In this document: piece by piece, positions 54,735 through 63,748 of the stretch
Position numbering within the stretch: the stretch's first letter is position 1
Layout of the letters: every line of letters begins with the position of its first letter
Assembly: GCF_900112355.1 (NCBI RefSeq)
Contig: NZ_FOLM01000017.1
Coordinates: 1-64,000, forward strand
Direction: 5' to 3'
Length of the DNA: 64,000 nucleotides
Source: Streptomyces aidingensis
Lineage (GTDB): Bacteria; Actinomycetota; Actinomycetes; Streptomycetales; Streptomycetaceae
Notes under the pieces: model-generated
Told to the model about the DNA's origin: nothing
Databases searched by the model: none
What the model saw: only the letters and a program-made list of their open reading frames with translations
Translations under genes and position numbers: made by a program

Positions 54735-55316
54735 CTAACCGAGGACGGCCGCGCACCAGGCGGCCACCGCGTCGTCCACCCTGTCCCGGGCCACATCGCA
54801 TACGGAACCCGGGTCGCTCCCGGATGCACCGGGCGGGTCGGCGGCCGGCTCGTCCCGCGGCGGGCCGGCGGCGCCGGGATCGTCCGCCTCCTGCCCGGCC
54901 CCCGCCGTTCCCTCGCCGTCGGCCCGTCCGGTCCCGTCCGGGGCCGGGCGGCCGGCGGATTCCGCCGCCGGGTCCGCTTCGTCCCGCTCCGGCCCGGCAG
55001 CCGGAGACGGCGAGGAGGACGGATGCGAGGACGACGAGGACGCCGAGGACGAAGAAGAAGACGACGAGGATGACGAGGACCGGTCCTTCCCGGGAGCCGG
55101 AGCCTGGCCGGGCTCCCGCTCCCGGGACTCGCCGTGCCGGTCAGGTCCCGCATCCCCGGCCCGTCCCTCGCCGTTTCCGGCGATGTTGGCCGCGGCCGGT
55201 CCGTCGGCCGCCTCGGACGACGACCGGCCGCAGCCGGCCAGCGCCACGGCAAGGAGAAGGGTGAGTCCGGCCAGGACGCAGACCGGTGCTGTGGGGCGGA
55301 GGAGTCGCTTGTGCAC
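54735..55316 (-). CDS. Ser-rich lipoprotein, hypothetical
   Basis: 193 aa from GTG at 55316 (VHKRLLRPTAPVCVLAGLTLLLAVALAGC), with a textbook lipobox LAGC. No strong Shine-Dalgarno, so the start is tentative. The mature protein is low-complexity: Gly/Ala/Glu, then a poly-Ser block (about residues 79-98), Asp/Ala/Pro segments, and a conserved-looking C-terminus GSVCDVARDRVDDAVAAWCAAVLG with two Cys. No catalytic domain. Probably a surface-anchored spacer or ligand; it is convergent with the PepSY gene (33-nt gap) and next to the two-component system, so may share its regulation. Confidence 0.65.
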   Translation of the reverse strand: MHKRLLRPTAPVCVLAGLTLLLAVALAGCGRSSSEAADGPAAANIAGNGEGRAGDAGPDRHGESREREPGQAPAPGKDRSSSSSSSSSSSSASSSSSHPSSSPSPAAGPERDEADPAAESAGRPAPDGTGRADGEGTAGAGQEADDPGAAGPPRDEPAADPPGASGSDPGSVCDVARDRVDDAVAAWCAAVLG

Positions 55317-55429
55317 CGGGTGAGTGTGCCCGTCCGCGGGGCCCGGTCTCCAGGCGGTGTCACCCGGCCGGCGGCGTTGTATGACGACACCACCGCAGGC
55401 TCCCGGCCCGCTCGCGCTCCCGCCGCCGC

Positions 55430-56410
55430 TCACTCCGGGGCGACGGCGGCCGGCCCGGTGAGGGCGGCGAGCAGCCGGTCGGCGGCGGTGTAGGGGTCGA
55501 GGTCACCGGCGATGACCTGCTCGGCGAGCACGGTCAGCCGGCGGTCGCCGTGCACGTCGCCGATCCGCTCGCGCAGCGCGGTCACGGCGATGGACTCCAC
55601 CTCGTGGGCGGCCCGGCGCAGCCGCCGCTCGGTGAGCACGCCGCGCTCCTCCATCCAGGCGCGGTGCTTCTCCAGCGCCTCGACCACCTCGTCCACCCCC
55701 TCGCCGCGCGCCGCCACGGTCTTGACCACCGAGGGCCGCCAGTCGCCCGCGGCGCGGGCCTCGCCGAGCCCCAGCATGTGGTTCAGCTCCCGGACGGTGG
55801 CGTCGGCGCCCTCCCGGTCGGCCTTGTTGACGACGAAGACGTCGCCGATCTCCAGAATCCCGGCCTTGGCTGCCTGGATGCCGTCCCCCATGCCGGGGGC
55901 CAGCAGCACCACCGAGGTGTCGGCCAGCGAGGCGATCTCCACCTCGGACTGGCCGACGCCGACGGTCTCCACCAGGATCACGTCGCAGCCCGCCCCGTCC
56001 AGCACGCGCAGCGCCTGGGGGGCGGCCCAGGACAGGCCGCCGAGGTGGCCGCGGGTGGCCATGGAGCGGATGTAGACGCCCGGATCGGAGGCGTGCTCGC
56101 TCATCCGCACCCGGTCGCCCAGCAGCGCGCCGCCGGAGAACGGCGAGGACGGGTCCACGGCCAGCACCCCGACCCGCTTCCCGGCCCGCCGGTAGGCGCT
56201 GACCAGGGCGGAGGTGGAGGTGGACTTGCCCACACCGGGCGAGCCGGTCAGGCCGACGACATAGGCGTGGCCGGTGTGCGGGGCCAGCGCCGCCATCACC
56301 GCCCTGAGCTGCGGGGACGCCCCCTCGACGAGGGAGATCAGGCGGGCCACCGCCCGGGGCTGCCCCTGCCGGGCCCTGGTCACCAGATCCGGGACGTCCA
56401 CCGTCGCCAT
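55430..56410 (-). CDS. meaB: Methylmalonyl-CoA mutase-associated GTPase MeaB
   Basis: 326 aa G3E-family GTPase that loads and protects adenosylcobalamin in acyl-CoA mutases. P-loop GLTGSPGVGKSTSTSAL, switch regions DPSSPFSGGALLGDRVRM and HLGGLSWAAPQALRVLDGAGCDVILVETVGVGQSEVE, base recognition NKADREGA. ATG at 56410 has GAGGAG. Clients would include isobutyryl-CoA mutase (icmA in this window) and methylmalonyl-CoA mutase encoded elsewhere. Same strand as the downstream-acting thiolase gene, 142 nt away. Confidence 0.95.
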   Translation of the reverse strand: MATVDVPDLVTRARQGQPRAVARLISLVEGASPQLRAVMAALAPHTGHAYVVGLTGSPGVGKSTSTSALVSAYRRAGKRVGVLAVDPSSPFSGGALLGDRVRMSEHASDPGVYIRSMATRGHLGGLSWAAPQALRVLDGAGCDVILVETVGVGQSEVEIASLADTSVVLLAPGMGDGIQAAKAGILEIGDVFVVNKADREGADATVRELNHMLGLGEARAAGDWRPSVVKTVAARGEGVDEVVEALEKHRAWMEERGVLTERRLRRAAHEVESIAVTALRERIGDVHGDRRLTVLAEQVIAGDLDPYTAADRLLAALTGPAAVAPE

Positions 56411-56552
56411 CCTGCCGCTCTCCTCACTCGCCCGGCCTCACCCGGCCTCACCTTCCAGTGTGCTGCCCCGCGCCGCCCGTCAGCCTGCCGCCACCGGCTC
56501 GCGGCATGCTGGGGCCACGGCCCGGGCCGGGGGCGGGGCCCGGGCCGGGCCG

Positions 56553-57740
56553 TCAGGCCCGCGGGACGCGGATGATCAGGGCGTCGCCCTGGCCGCCGCC
56601 GCCGCACAGCGCCGCCGCGCCGGTGCCGCCGCCCCGCCGCTTCAGCTCCAGCGCCAGATGCAGCACCAGGCGGGCGCCGGACATGCCGATCGGGTGACCC
56701 AGCGCAATCGCACCTCCGTTCACATTCACCTTTTCGTGGGACACGCCGAGGTCCTTCATGGACTGCACGGCCACCGCCGCGAACGCCTCGTTGATCTCCA
56801 GCAGGTCCAGGTCGTCCACGGTCAGCCCGGCCTTGCCCAGCGCGTGCCGGACGGCGTTCGACGGCTGCGACTGGAGGGAGTTGTCCGGGCCGGCCACATT
56901 GCCGTGGGCGCCGATCTCGGCCAGCCACTCCAGCCCGAGTTCCTCGGCCTTCGCCCGGGACATCACCACGACCGCCGCCGCGCCGTCGGAGATCTGGGAG
57001 GCGGTGCCGGCCGTGATGGTGCCGTCCTTGCCGAACGCCGGGCGCAGCCTGGCCAGGGTCTCCACGGTGGTCTCGCCGCGGATGCCCTCGTCGTGCGCGA
57101 AGACGACCGGGTCGCCCTTGCGCTGCGGGATCTGCACCGGCACGATCTCGGCGTCGAACAGGCCGTTCTTCCGGGCGGCGGCGGCCCGCTGGTGGGAGAG
57201 CGCGCCGATGGCGTCCTGCTCCTCCCGGCTGATCGACAGCCGCTGGTTGTGCCGGTCGGTGGACTCGCCCATGGCGATGTTCTCGAAGGCGTCGGTCAGC
57301 CCGTCGTGGGCCATGGCGTCGAGCATCTGCACCGCGCCGTACTTGAATCCCTCCCGGGACTTGGGCAGCAGGTGCGGGGCGTTGGTCATGGACTCCTGGC
57401 CGCCGGCCACCACGATGTCGAACTCGCCGGCCCGGATGAGCTGGTCGGCCAGGGCGATGGCGTCCAGCCCGGAGAGGCACACCTTGTTGACGGTGAGCGC
57501 GGGCACGTTCATCGGGATGCCGGCCTTGACCGCGGCCTGCCGCGCCGGGATCTGCCCCGCCCCGGCCTGGAGCACCTGCCCCATGATCACGTACTGCACC
57601 TGCTCACCGGTCAGGCCGGCCCGCTCCAGGGCGGCCTTGATGGCGAATCCGCCGAGATCTGCGCCGGAGAAGGGCTTCAGCGAGCCGAGCAGCCGGCCCA
57701 TCGGGGTCCGCGCGCCCGAGACGATCACTGAGGTAGTCAT
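56553..57740 (-). CDS. Acetyl-CoA C-acetyltransferase (thiolase)
   Basis: 395 aa. Active-site Cys in LTVNKVCLSGLDAIALA (about C88), His in NGGAIALGHPIGMSGAR and second Cys in AALCGGGGQGDALII. It condenses or cleaves acetoacetyl-CoA. Starts MTTSVIVSGARTPMG with AAGGAG upstream. Between mce and meaB, linking it to short-chain acyl-CoA metabolism. Divergent from mce with a GTGAAC/GTTCAC dyad in between. Confidence 0.95.
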   Translation of the reverse strand: MTTSVIVSGARTPMGRLLGSLKPFSGADLGGFAIKAALERAGLTGEQVQYVIMGQVLQAGAGQIPARQAAVKAGIPMNVPALTVNKVCLSGLDAIALADQLIRAGEFDIVVAGGQESMTNAPHLLPKSREGFKYGAVQMLDAMAHDGLTDAFENIAMGESTDRHNQRLSISREEQDAIGALSHQRAAAARKNGLFDAEIVPVQIPQRKGDPVVFAHDEGIRGETTVETLARLRPAFGKDGTITAGTASQISDGAAAVVVMSRAKAEELGLEWLAEIGAHGNVAGPDNSLQSQPSNAVRHALGKAGLTVDDLDLLEINEAFAAVAVQSMKDLGVSHEKVNVNGGAIALGHPIGMSGARLVLHLALELKRRGGGTGAAALCGGGGQGDALIIRVPRA

Positions 57741-57764
57741 GGTGCGGCTCCTTGGGACTAAGGA

Positions 57765-57780
57765 GTGAACGAGGGTTCAC
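57765..57780. promoter_or_regulatory. Dyad between thiolase and mce genes
   Basis: GTGAAC (57765-57770) and GTTCAC (57775-57780) with a 4-nt spacer, 25 nt upstream of the thiolase start. Candidate operator; regulator unknown. Confidence 0.4.
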
Positions 57781-57875
57781 CCGAGGGTACTGACCGGTCG
57801 GCAGGCGGTCATCCGCGCAGAACTGTGACAGTGGGCACGTTGCGCCATCACCGACTGTGGCGCTGCACTGGTCTC

Positions 57876-58328
57876 ATGCTGACGCGAATCGATCACATCG
57901 GAATCGCCTGCTTCGATCTCGACGCCACCGTCGAGTTCTACCGTGCCACCTACGGCTTCGAGGTGTTCCACACCGAGACCAATGAGGAGCAGGGCATCCG
58001 CGAGGCCATGCTCCGCATCAACGGGACCGACGACGGCGGCGCCTCCTACCTCCAGCTGCTGGAGCCCACCAGGGAGGACTCCACCGTGGCCAAATGGCTG
58101 GCCAGAAACGGCGAGGGGGTGCACCACATCGCCTTCGGCACCGCCGACGTGGACGGCGAGGCCGAACAGATCCGCGGCAAGGGGATCCGGGTGCTCTACG
58201 ACGAGCCGCGGATCGGCTCCATGGGCTCGCGCATCACCTTTCTCCACCCCAAGGACTGCCACGGTGTCCTCACCGAACTCGTCACCTCCGCCCCCGCGGA
58301 CGGGACGGGTGAGGGCCAAGGCCACTGA
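57876..58328 (+). CDS. mce: Methylmalonyl-CoA epimerase
   Basis: 150 aa vicinal-oxygen-chelate fold. Interconverts R- and S-methylmalonyl-CoA. Metal ligands: His in LTRIDHIGIACFDL, His in GEGVHHIAFGT, and Glu in HGVLTELV. Start MLTRIDHIG at 57876 has no good Shine-Dalgarno; a longer reading adds an unlikely Arg/His-rich leader. Divergent from thiolase. Supplies the mutase/propionyl-CoA route also served by MeaB. Confidence 0.92.
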   Translation: MLTRIDHIGIACFDLDATVEFYRATYGFEVFHTETNEEQGIREAMLRINGTDDGGASYLQLLEPTREDSTVAKWLARNGEGVHHIAFGTADVDGEAEQIRGKGIRVLYDEPRIGSMGSRITFLHPKDCHGVLTELVTSAPADGTGEGQGH

Positions 58329-58352
58329 CGCGGGCTGCCCCGGCCGGTAGAG
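58324..58352 (+). promoter_or_regulatory. Vegetative-type promoter for scy
   Basis: CTGACG (58324-58329), 17 nt, TAGAGT (58347-58352), close to TTGACR-N17-TAGRRT. It overlaps the mce stop codon and would give scy an ~190-nt leader. Confidence 0.6.
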
Positions 58353-58551
58353 TGGCACGGCCGGGGCACGGGGCTTCTCTGCGTCCCGCGCTTGGCCGAT
58401 GATCCGATAAGCGGGAGGTGCGTGCTGACGACGCACCCGACCGACCATGCCCGACGGGGCTCCCCGGTGCCGGACCGGGGGTTCCGCCGGGAGCCCGCCG
58501 GGGCTCATCGGATCATCACCGGAACAACCAGGGGACGGATGGGACCGCAAG

Positions 58552-61500
58552 GTGCGGGAAGTCGACCGCAGCGAGCGCACCGAGGCTGACGACGCCCTGA
58601 CCCAGCTCGAAGCCGAGATGAAGCGGCTGCAGAAGGAGCGGGACAAGGCCGTCGACCACGCCGATGACCTCGGTTACCAGATCGAGGTTCTGCGTTCCAA
58701 GCTGCACCAGGCGCGGCGCGCGCTCTCCCTGCGGCCTGCCTACGGGGACGCCACCAGCCACGTCGAGCAATTGCTGCGCGCCGCCCAGCACCAGGCCGAC
58801 CAGATGCGGGGCGACGCCGAGCGGGAGCTCCGCCAGGCCCGCGCCCAGACCCAGCATCTCCTCCAGGAGTACGCCGAGCGCCGCGGCCGGATGGAGGCCG
58901 AGCTGCACGCCGAGGCGGTCGGCCGGCGCCAGCAGCTCGACCAGGAACTCGCCCAGCGCCGGGCCACGGTCGAGCAGCACGTCAACGAGAACGTCGCCTG
59001 GGCCGAGCAGTTGCGCGCCCGCACCGAGGCCCAGGCCCGCCGCCTGCTGGAGGAGACCCGCACCGAGGCCGAGCAGACCCTGCGCCAGGCCCGTGCCGAG
59101 GCGCAGCGGGCGGCCGAGGAGACCCGGCAGCGGCTGGCCGCCGAGGCGCAGGCCGCCCGCACCGAGACCGAGGAGCTGCTGCGCCGGGCCCGCGCCGAGG
59201 CCGAGCGGCTGCTGTCCAGCGCCGCGGGGCAGGCCCAGGAGGCCACCGAGCACGCCGAGCGGCTGCGCGCCACGGTCGGCGCCGAGGCCGAGGCCGCCCG
59301 CCGGGAGGCCGCGACCGCCCAGCGCGAGGCCGAGGAGCGGCGCGCCGAGGCCGAGGAGCTGCTGACCGGCGCCCGGGCCGAGGCCGAGCGGCTGACCACC
59401 GAGGCCGGCGAGGAGGCAGAGCGCCGCCGGGCCGCCGGCGAGGCCGAGTACCAGCAGCGGTCGGCCACCGCCAAGTCGGAGATCGCCCGCATGGTGGCCG
59501 AGGCCACCAAGGAGGCCGAGCAGGCGCGCAGCGAGGCCGAGCAGGCGCTGGCGGACGCCCGGAGCGAGGCCGAGCAGGTGCTGGCCAAGGCCGCCGAGGA
59601 GGCCCGCAACCGCTCCGCCGAGGAGTCCGCCAACCAGCTGGCCGAGGCGGCCCGCACCGCCGAGGAAGTGATCAACAAGGCGGTGGCCAAGGCCCGGACC
59701 ACCACCCGGGCCGCGGCCGAGGAGGCCGAGCGGCTGCGCACCGAGGCCACCGAAGAGGCCGAACGGCTGATCGCGGAGGCACACGACACCGCCGAGCAGC
59801 TCAAGGGCGCCGCCCAGGACGACACCAAGGAGTACCGGGCCAAGACCGCCCAGTTGCAGGAGGAGGCCCGGCGGCTGCGCGGCGAGGCCGAGCAGTCCCG
59901 CGCCGAGGCCCAGGCCGAGGGCGAGCGGATCCGCAGCGAGGCGCGCCGCGAGGCCGTCCAGCAGATCGAGGAGGCCGCGGCCAGCGCCGAGGAGCTGCTG
60001 GCCAAGGCCAAGGCGGACGCCGAGGAGACCCGCACCGCCGCGGTGGCCGAAGGCGAGAAGGTCCGCACCGAGGCCATCGAGCGGGCGACCGGGCTGCGCG
60101 CCCAGGCCGAGGAGGCGCTGCGCAAGGCCCGCACCGAGGCCGAGGAGACGGTCGCCGAGGCCGCCCAGCGGGCCGACCGGATGACCGCCGACGGCGAGCG
60201 GGAGGCCCAGCGGCTGCGCGAGGAGGCCCGGGAGGCGGCGCGCGCCGAGCGGGAGGCCGCCGCCGCCGAGCTGGAGCGGCTGCGCACCGAGGCCGAGCAG
60301 CGGGTCACCACCGCCGAGGAGGCGCTGTCCGCCGCCCGGGCCGAGGCCGAGCGGCTGCGCACCGAGGCCACCGGGGACGCCGAGCGGCTGCGCGCCGAGG
60401 CCACCGACCGCATCCGGGCCATGCTGGAGGCCGCCGAGGAGGAGGCCTCCCGGGTCCGCGAGCAGGCCGCCTCCGACGCCGCCCGCACCCGGGCGGAGGG
60501 CGACGAGGCCGCCGTCCGGCTGCGCGGCGAGGCCGCCGCCGAGTCCGAGCGGGTGCGCACCGAGGCCCGTGGCGCGGCCGACCGCATCCGGGCCGACGCC
60601 GCCGCCGCCGCGGAACGCACCGCGGCCGAGGCGGCGGACGCCCTGGCCGCCGCCCAGGAGGAGGCCGCCCGGCTGCGCCGGGAGGCCGACACCCTGCTCA
60701 ACGACGCCCGCGAGGCCGCCCATCTCGAACGCTCCCGGGCGCACGAGCAGAGCGAGGAACTGCTCACCGCGGCCCGGGCCACCGTGGAGGACTCCGAGCG
60801 GCGGGCCGAGGAACTGCTCTCGGCGGCCGAGCGCCGCGCCCAGGAGATCCACAACTCGGTGGCCGGGCTGCGGGAGGACGCGGAACGGGAGATCGCCGCG
60901 CTGCGCGCGGACACCGATCTGGCCGTCGCCCGGATGCGCCGCCACGCCTCCGAGGAGAAGGAGGCCGCGGCGGCGCTGGCCGAGCGCACCATGACCGACG
61001 CGCTGCGGGAGTCCGAGCGGATGCGCGCCGCCGCCCAGGAGGAGCTGGACCGGGCGCAGGCCGAGGCCCAGGCCATCCGGGAGTCCGCCCGCCAGGAGGC
61101 GTCCCGGCGGCGCGGCGAGGCCGCCGCCCAGGCCGACGAGCTGCTGGCCAAGGCGCAGGAGGAGGCGACGCGCACCACCGCGGCGGCCGAGGAGCGGTCC
61201 GACGGCATGGTGGGCGCGGCCCGGCGGGAGGCCGCCCGGGTGCTGGCCGACGCGCAGGCCGAGGGCCGGCAGATCGTGGAGGCGTCCCGCGCGGACGCCG
61301 ACAACACCCTGGAGGAGGCGCGGCGGGACGCCATCGCCATCCGGGAACGCGCCGCCGAGGTGCGCTCCCGGGTGGACGCCGAGGTGCAGGCGCTGCACGA
61401 GCGCGCCCGGCGGGAGGCGGCCGAGCTGGCCAAGGCGGCCGGGGAGCGCGTGGACCGGCTGGTCCGGGCGGCCGAGGAGCAGCGCGAGGAGGCCAGGGCC

Positions 61501-61881
61501 GAGGCCGAGAAGCGGGTCGCGGAGGCCACCGCCGAGGCGAGCAAGGTGCGGGTCGCGGCGGTGCGCAAGGCCGAGGGGCTGCTCAAGGAGGCGGAGGCCA
61601 AGCGGGTGCAGGCGCTGCGCGAGGCCGAGCGGATCCGGGCCGAGGCCGACCACGACACCCGCAAGCTGCGCGAGGACACCGACCAGGAGATCCGCCGCAA
61701 GGTGGAGGAGAGCAAGCGGGAGCTGGACCATCTCTCCCGCCGCCGGGCGGACATCAACGCGGAGATCTCCCGGGTGCAGGACGTGCTGGAGGCGCTGGAG
61801 TCGTTCTCGGCGCCGCGCGGCGGCAAGGGCGGGCCGGACGGAAAGGCGGTCGGCGCGGGCGCCGGCAAGCCGGGCGGCTGA
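58552..61881 (+). CDS. scy: Polarisome coiled-coil protein Scy
   Basis: 1109 aa, almost entirely a Glu/Ala/Arg-rich coiled coil of degenerate units such as ARAEAERLRTEA, from residue ~15 to ~1075. The N-terminus (ALTQLEAEMKRLQKERDKAVDHADDLGYQIEVLRSKLHQARRAL) and C-terminus (RRADINAEISRVQDVLEALESF) match Streptomyces Scy, often annotated cellulose-binding protein. Scy scaffolds the tip-organising centre with DivIVA and FilP and sets branching sites. It is about 200 residues shorter than the S. coelicolor protein (1326 aa), as expected if repeat units are gained or lost. GTG 58552 is chosen to match the homologue; GGGACGG lies upstream. Confidence 0.92.
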   Translation: MREVDRSERTEADDALTQLEAEMKRLQKERDKAVDHADDLGYQIEVLRSKLHQARRALSLRPAYGDATSHVEQLLRAAQHQADQMRGDAERELRQARAQTQHLLQEYAERRGRMEAELHAEAVGRRQQLDQELAQRRATVEQHVNENVAWAEQLRARTEAQARRLLEETRTEAEQTLRQARAEAQRAAEETRQRLAAEAQAARTETEELLRRARAEAERLLSSAAGQAQEATEHAERLRATVGAEAEAARREAATAQREAEERRAEAEELLTGARAEAERLTTEAGEEAERRRAAGEAEYQQRSATAKSEIARMVAEATKEAEQARSEAEQALADARSEAEQVLAKAAEEARNRSAEESANQLAEAARTAEEVINKAVAKARTTTRAAAEEAERLRTEATEEAERLIAEAHDTAEQLKGAAQDDTKEYRAKTAQLQEEARRLRGEAEQSRAEAQAEGERIRSEARREAVQQIEEAAASAEELLAKAKADAEETRTAAVAEGEKVRTEAIERATGLRAQAEEALRKARTEAEETVAEAAQRADRMTADGEREAQRLREEAREAARAEREAAAAELERLRTEAEQRVTTAEEALSAARAEAERLRTEATGDAERLRAEATDRIRAMLEAAEEEASRVREQAASDAARTRAEGDEAAVRLRGEAAAESERVRTEARGAADRIRADAAAAAERTAAEAADALAAAQEEAARLRREADTLLNDAREAAHLERSRAHEQSEELLTAARATVEDSERRAEELLSAAERRAQEIHNSVAGLREDAEREIAALRADTDLAVARMRRHASEEKEAAAALAERTMTDALRESERMRAAAQEELDRAQAEAQAIRESARQEASRRRGEAAAQADELLAKAQEEATRTTAAAEERSDGMVGAARREAARVLADAQAEGRQIVEASRADADNTLEEARRDAIAIRERAAEVRSRVDAEVQALHERARREAAELAKAAGERVDRLVRAAEEQREEARAEAEKRVAEATAEASKVRVAAVRKAEGLLKEAEAKRVQALREAERIRAEADHDTRKLREDTDQEIRRKVEESKRELDHLSRRRADINAEISRVQDVLEALESFSAPRGGKGGPDGKAVGAGAGKPGG

Positions 61882-62244
61882 CCCGTGGCGCGGCGCCGCG
61901 CACCGTTAAGGCAACGATTCCGGCACAACTCCCGCGCGACCGCCCGGTATCGGCCCGTGACGGCCCGCCGGGGCTGTACTCCTGAGGCGGGAGCGCGCAT
62001 GATGGCAGCCCGAACGGCTGGTCCGCATGCGGTGGCCGTCCCCGGCGGGCTCGGCCGAGCGGAACGTCAAGCCGCTCGTTTGAGCGCACGGGAGCGTACA
62101 TTCTCCACACAGAACGTGGATCTGCTCGAAGACACGCCGGGTAGCCCCATAGGATTCCCCCCGAGGGCAATCCGAGTGTGTTCCGGCCGGACGCACTCTG
62201 ACACCACCCCCGTCTACTCACCCGTCTGAGACGACAGGAACCCC
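61882..62244 (+). promoter_or_regulatory. 363-bp scy-filP intergenic region with filP promoter candidate
   Basis: No gene supported. TAGGAT at 62150-62155 is a good -10 box for filP; TCGAAG or CGAAGA 17-18 nt upstream is a weak -35. CCGCATGCGG (62023-62032) is a short perfect palindrome. Confidence 0.5.
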
Positions 62245-63192
62245 ATGAGCGACACTTCCTCCCCCTTCGGCTTCGACCTCGTGCGGCGTGGCTATGACAA
62301 GAGTCAGGTGGACGAGCGCATCGCGAGGCTGATCGCCGACCGAGAAAGCGCGGAGACGCGCATCGCGGCGCTGGAGAAGCGGATCGAGGAGCTGCATCTC
62401 GAAACGCAGACCGCCCAGGCCCAGGTCGCCGACGCCGAGCCCTCGTACGCCGGACTCGGCGCCCGCGTCGAGAAGATCCTCCGCCTCGCCGAGGAGGAGG
62501 CCAAGGATCTGCGCGAGGAGGCCCGCCGGGCCGCCGAGCAGATGCGGGAACTGGCCGAGGGCCAGGCCCAGCAGGTCCGGGACGACGCCGAGAACTACGC
62601 CGCCGACCGCAAGGCCAAGGCCGAGGACGACGGCGCCCGGATCGTCGACAAGGCCAAGGGCGAAGCGGCCCAGCTCCGCGCCGACGCCGAGAAGGACGCG
62701 CTCTCCAAGCGCGAGGAGGCCGACGCCCTCTTCGAGGAGACCCGCGCCAAGGCCGCCCAGGCCGCCGCCGACTTCGAGACCAACCTGGCCAAGCGCCGCG
62801 AGCAGTCCGAGCGCGACCTGGCGGCCCGTCAGGCCAAGGCCGAGAAGCGCCTCGCCGAGATCGAGCACCGCGCCGAGCAGCTCCGTCTGGAGGCCGAGAA
62901 GCTGCGCACCGACGCCGAGCGCCGGGCCCGCCAGACGGTGGAGACCGCGCAGCGCCAGGCCGAGGACATCGTGGCGGACGCCAACGCCAAGGCCGAGCGG
63001 ATCCGCAGCGAGTCCGAGCGCGAGCTGGCGGCCCTCACCAACCGCCGCGACTCCATCAACGCCCAGCTCACCAACGTCCGCGAGATGCTGGCCACCCTCA
63101 CCGGTGCCCAGGTCGCGGCTGCCGCGCTGGGCGACGCGGACGACGACGACAACAGCCTGACCAAGTCGGTGCCCGTCCAGCAGTCCCGCTGA
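62245..63192 (+). CDS. filP: Intermediate-filament-like coiled-coil protein FilP
   Basis: 315 aa. DivIVA-like opening FGFDLVRRGYDKSQVDERIARLIADRESAETRI is followed by a long coiled coil (residues ~25-265) and ends AQLTNVREMLATLTGAQ plus an acidic GDADDDDN segment. FilP forms filaments that give hyphae rigidity and bind DivIVA and Scy at tips. AGGAACCCC precedes the ATG. Followed by a strong terminator. The scy-filP order is conserved in Streptomyces. Confidence 0.96.
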   Translation: MSDTSSPFGFDLVRRGYDKSQVDERIARLIADRESAETRIAALEKRIEELHLETQTAQAQVADAEPSYAGLGARVEKILRLAEEEAKDLREEARRAAEQMRELAEGQAQQVRDDAENYAADRKAKAEDDGARIVDKAKGEAAQLRADAEKDALSKREEADALFEETRAKAAQAAADFETNLAKRREQSERDLAARQAKAEKRLAEIEHRAEQLRLEAEKLRTDAERRARQTVETAQRQAEDIVADANAKAERIRSESERELAALTNRRDSINAQLTNVREMLATLTGAQVAAAALGDADDDDNSLTKSVPVQQSR

Positions 63193-63232
63193 AGGACCGC
63201 CCGGCGGCAGCGCCGCACCGCGCGTCCGCTCC

Positions 63233-63263
63233 ACGCCCCCGGCCCCTTTTGGGCCGGGGGCGT
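63233..63263 (+). terminator. Terminator after filP
   Basis: Perfect 13-bp arms ACGCCCCCGGCCC and GGGCCGGGGGCGT with loop CTTTT, 40 nt after the stop. Confidence 0.8.
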
Positions 63264-63291
63264 TCCGGCTGTCGTACCGCAGACTCGGGGC

Positions 63292-63594
63292 ATGGAGTTT
63301 CTCGTCTTCATGACCCTGCCGGGCCTGGTGATCGCGCTCACCGCGGTCGCGTTCGCCGACCAGATGCTGCTGCGGGCCGGCCGCCGGGGCCTGCTGCCCT
63401 GGCGGGACGGCCGGGTCTCCGCCACCGGCTTCGAATCCCTGCACGCCAGTCTGCTGCCCGGCAAGGAGCACGAGCTGCGGCAGCGGGAGACCGTCGCCCT
63501 GCTGCGGGACGAGGAGGGGGACGGAGCCCCGCCGCGCTCCCGGGTGGACCTGGCCGCCGGCACCGCCCTGATCCGGCTGTCCGGCGACGGCTGA
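63292..63594 (+). CDS. Small membrane protein, DUF6191-like
   Basis: 100 aa. One N-terminal membrane helix (MEFLVFMTLPGLVIALTAVAFADQM) and a cytoplasmic tail with LPWRDGRVSATGFESLHASLLPGKEHELRQRETVALLRDEEGDGAPPRSRVDL, which matches the small streptomycete DUF6191 family usually next to filP. No enzymatic motif. It starts 29 nt after the filP terminator; the Shine-Dalgarno is weak. Role unknown; position suggests envelope or tip association. Confidence 0.75.
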   Translation: MEFLVFMTLPGLVIALTAVAFADQMLLRAGRRGLLPWRDGRVSATGFESLHASLLPGKEHELRQRETVALLRDEEGDGAPPRSRVDLAAGTALIRLSGDG

Positions 63595-63748
63595 GACCGG
63601 CTGCCCGGGCGGACGGGCATTGCTGCGGCCTGGTCACAAGGCCAGGCACCGGCTGGGAGACCGGCCGGGGGAGCGGCTAGGGTCTGGGGACGACGGGGGA
63701 CGGGCACATCAGCCGCAGGCGTCCCCGCGACCGACCGCAGGGGCTGAG

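Noticed and set aside
57842..57863. GCGCCA/TGGCGC hairpin upstream of mce as a riboswitch
   Set aside because: Only a 6-bp stem with a 10-nt loop and no conserved core known to me; probably chance in GC-rich DNA.
58740..62000. A 1086-codon open frame antisense to scy, Ser/Ala/Arg-rich
   Set aside because: It mirrors the repetitive Glu/Ala/Arg codons of scy; low-complexity composition, no ribosome binding site, and codon-position bias belongs to the plus-strand gene.
61885..62229. 114-codon ORF between scy and filP
   Set aside because: Arg/Ala-rich with no ribosome binding site; covers the promoter candidate of filP; no recognisable domain.
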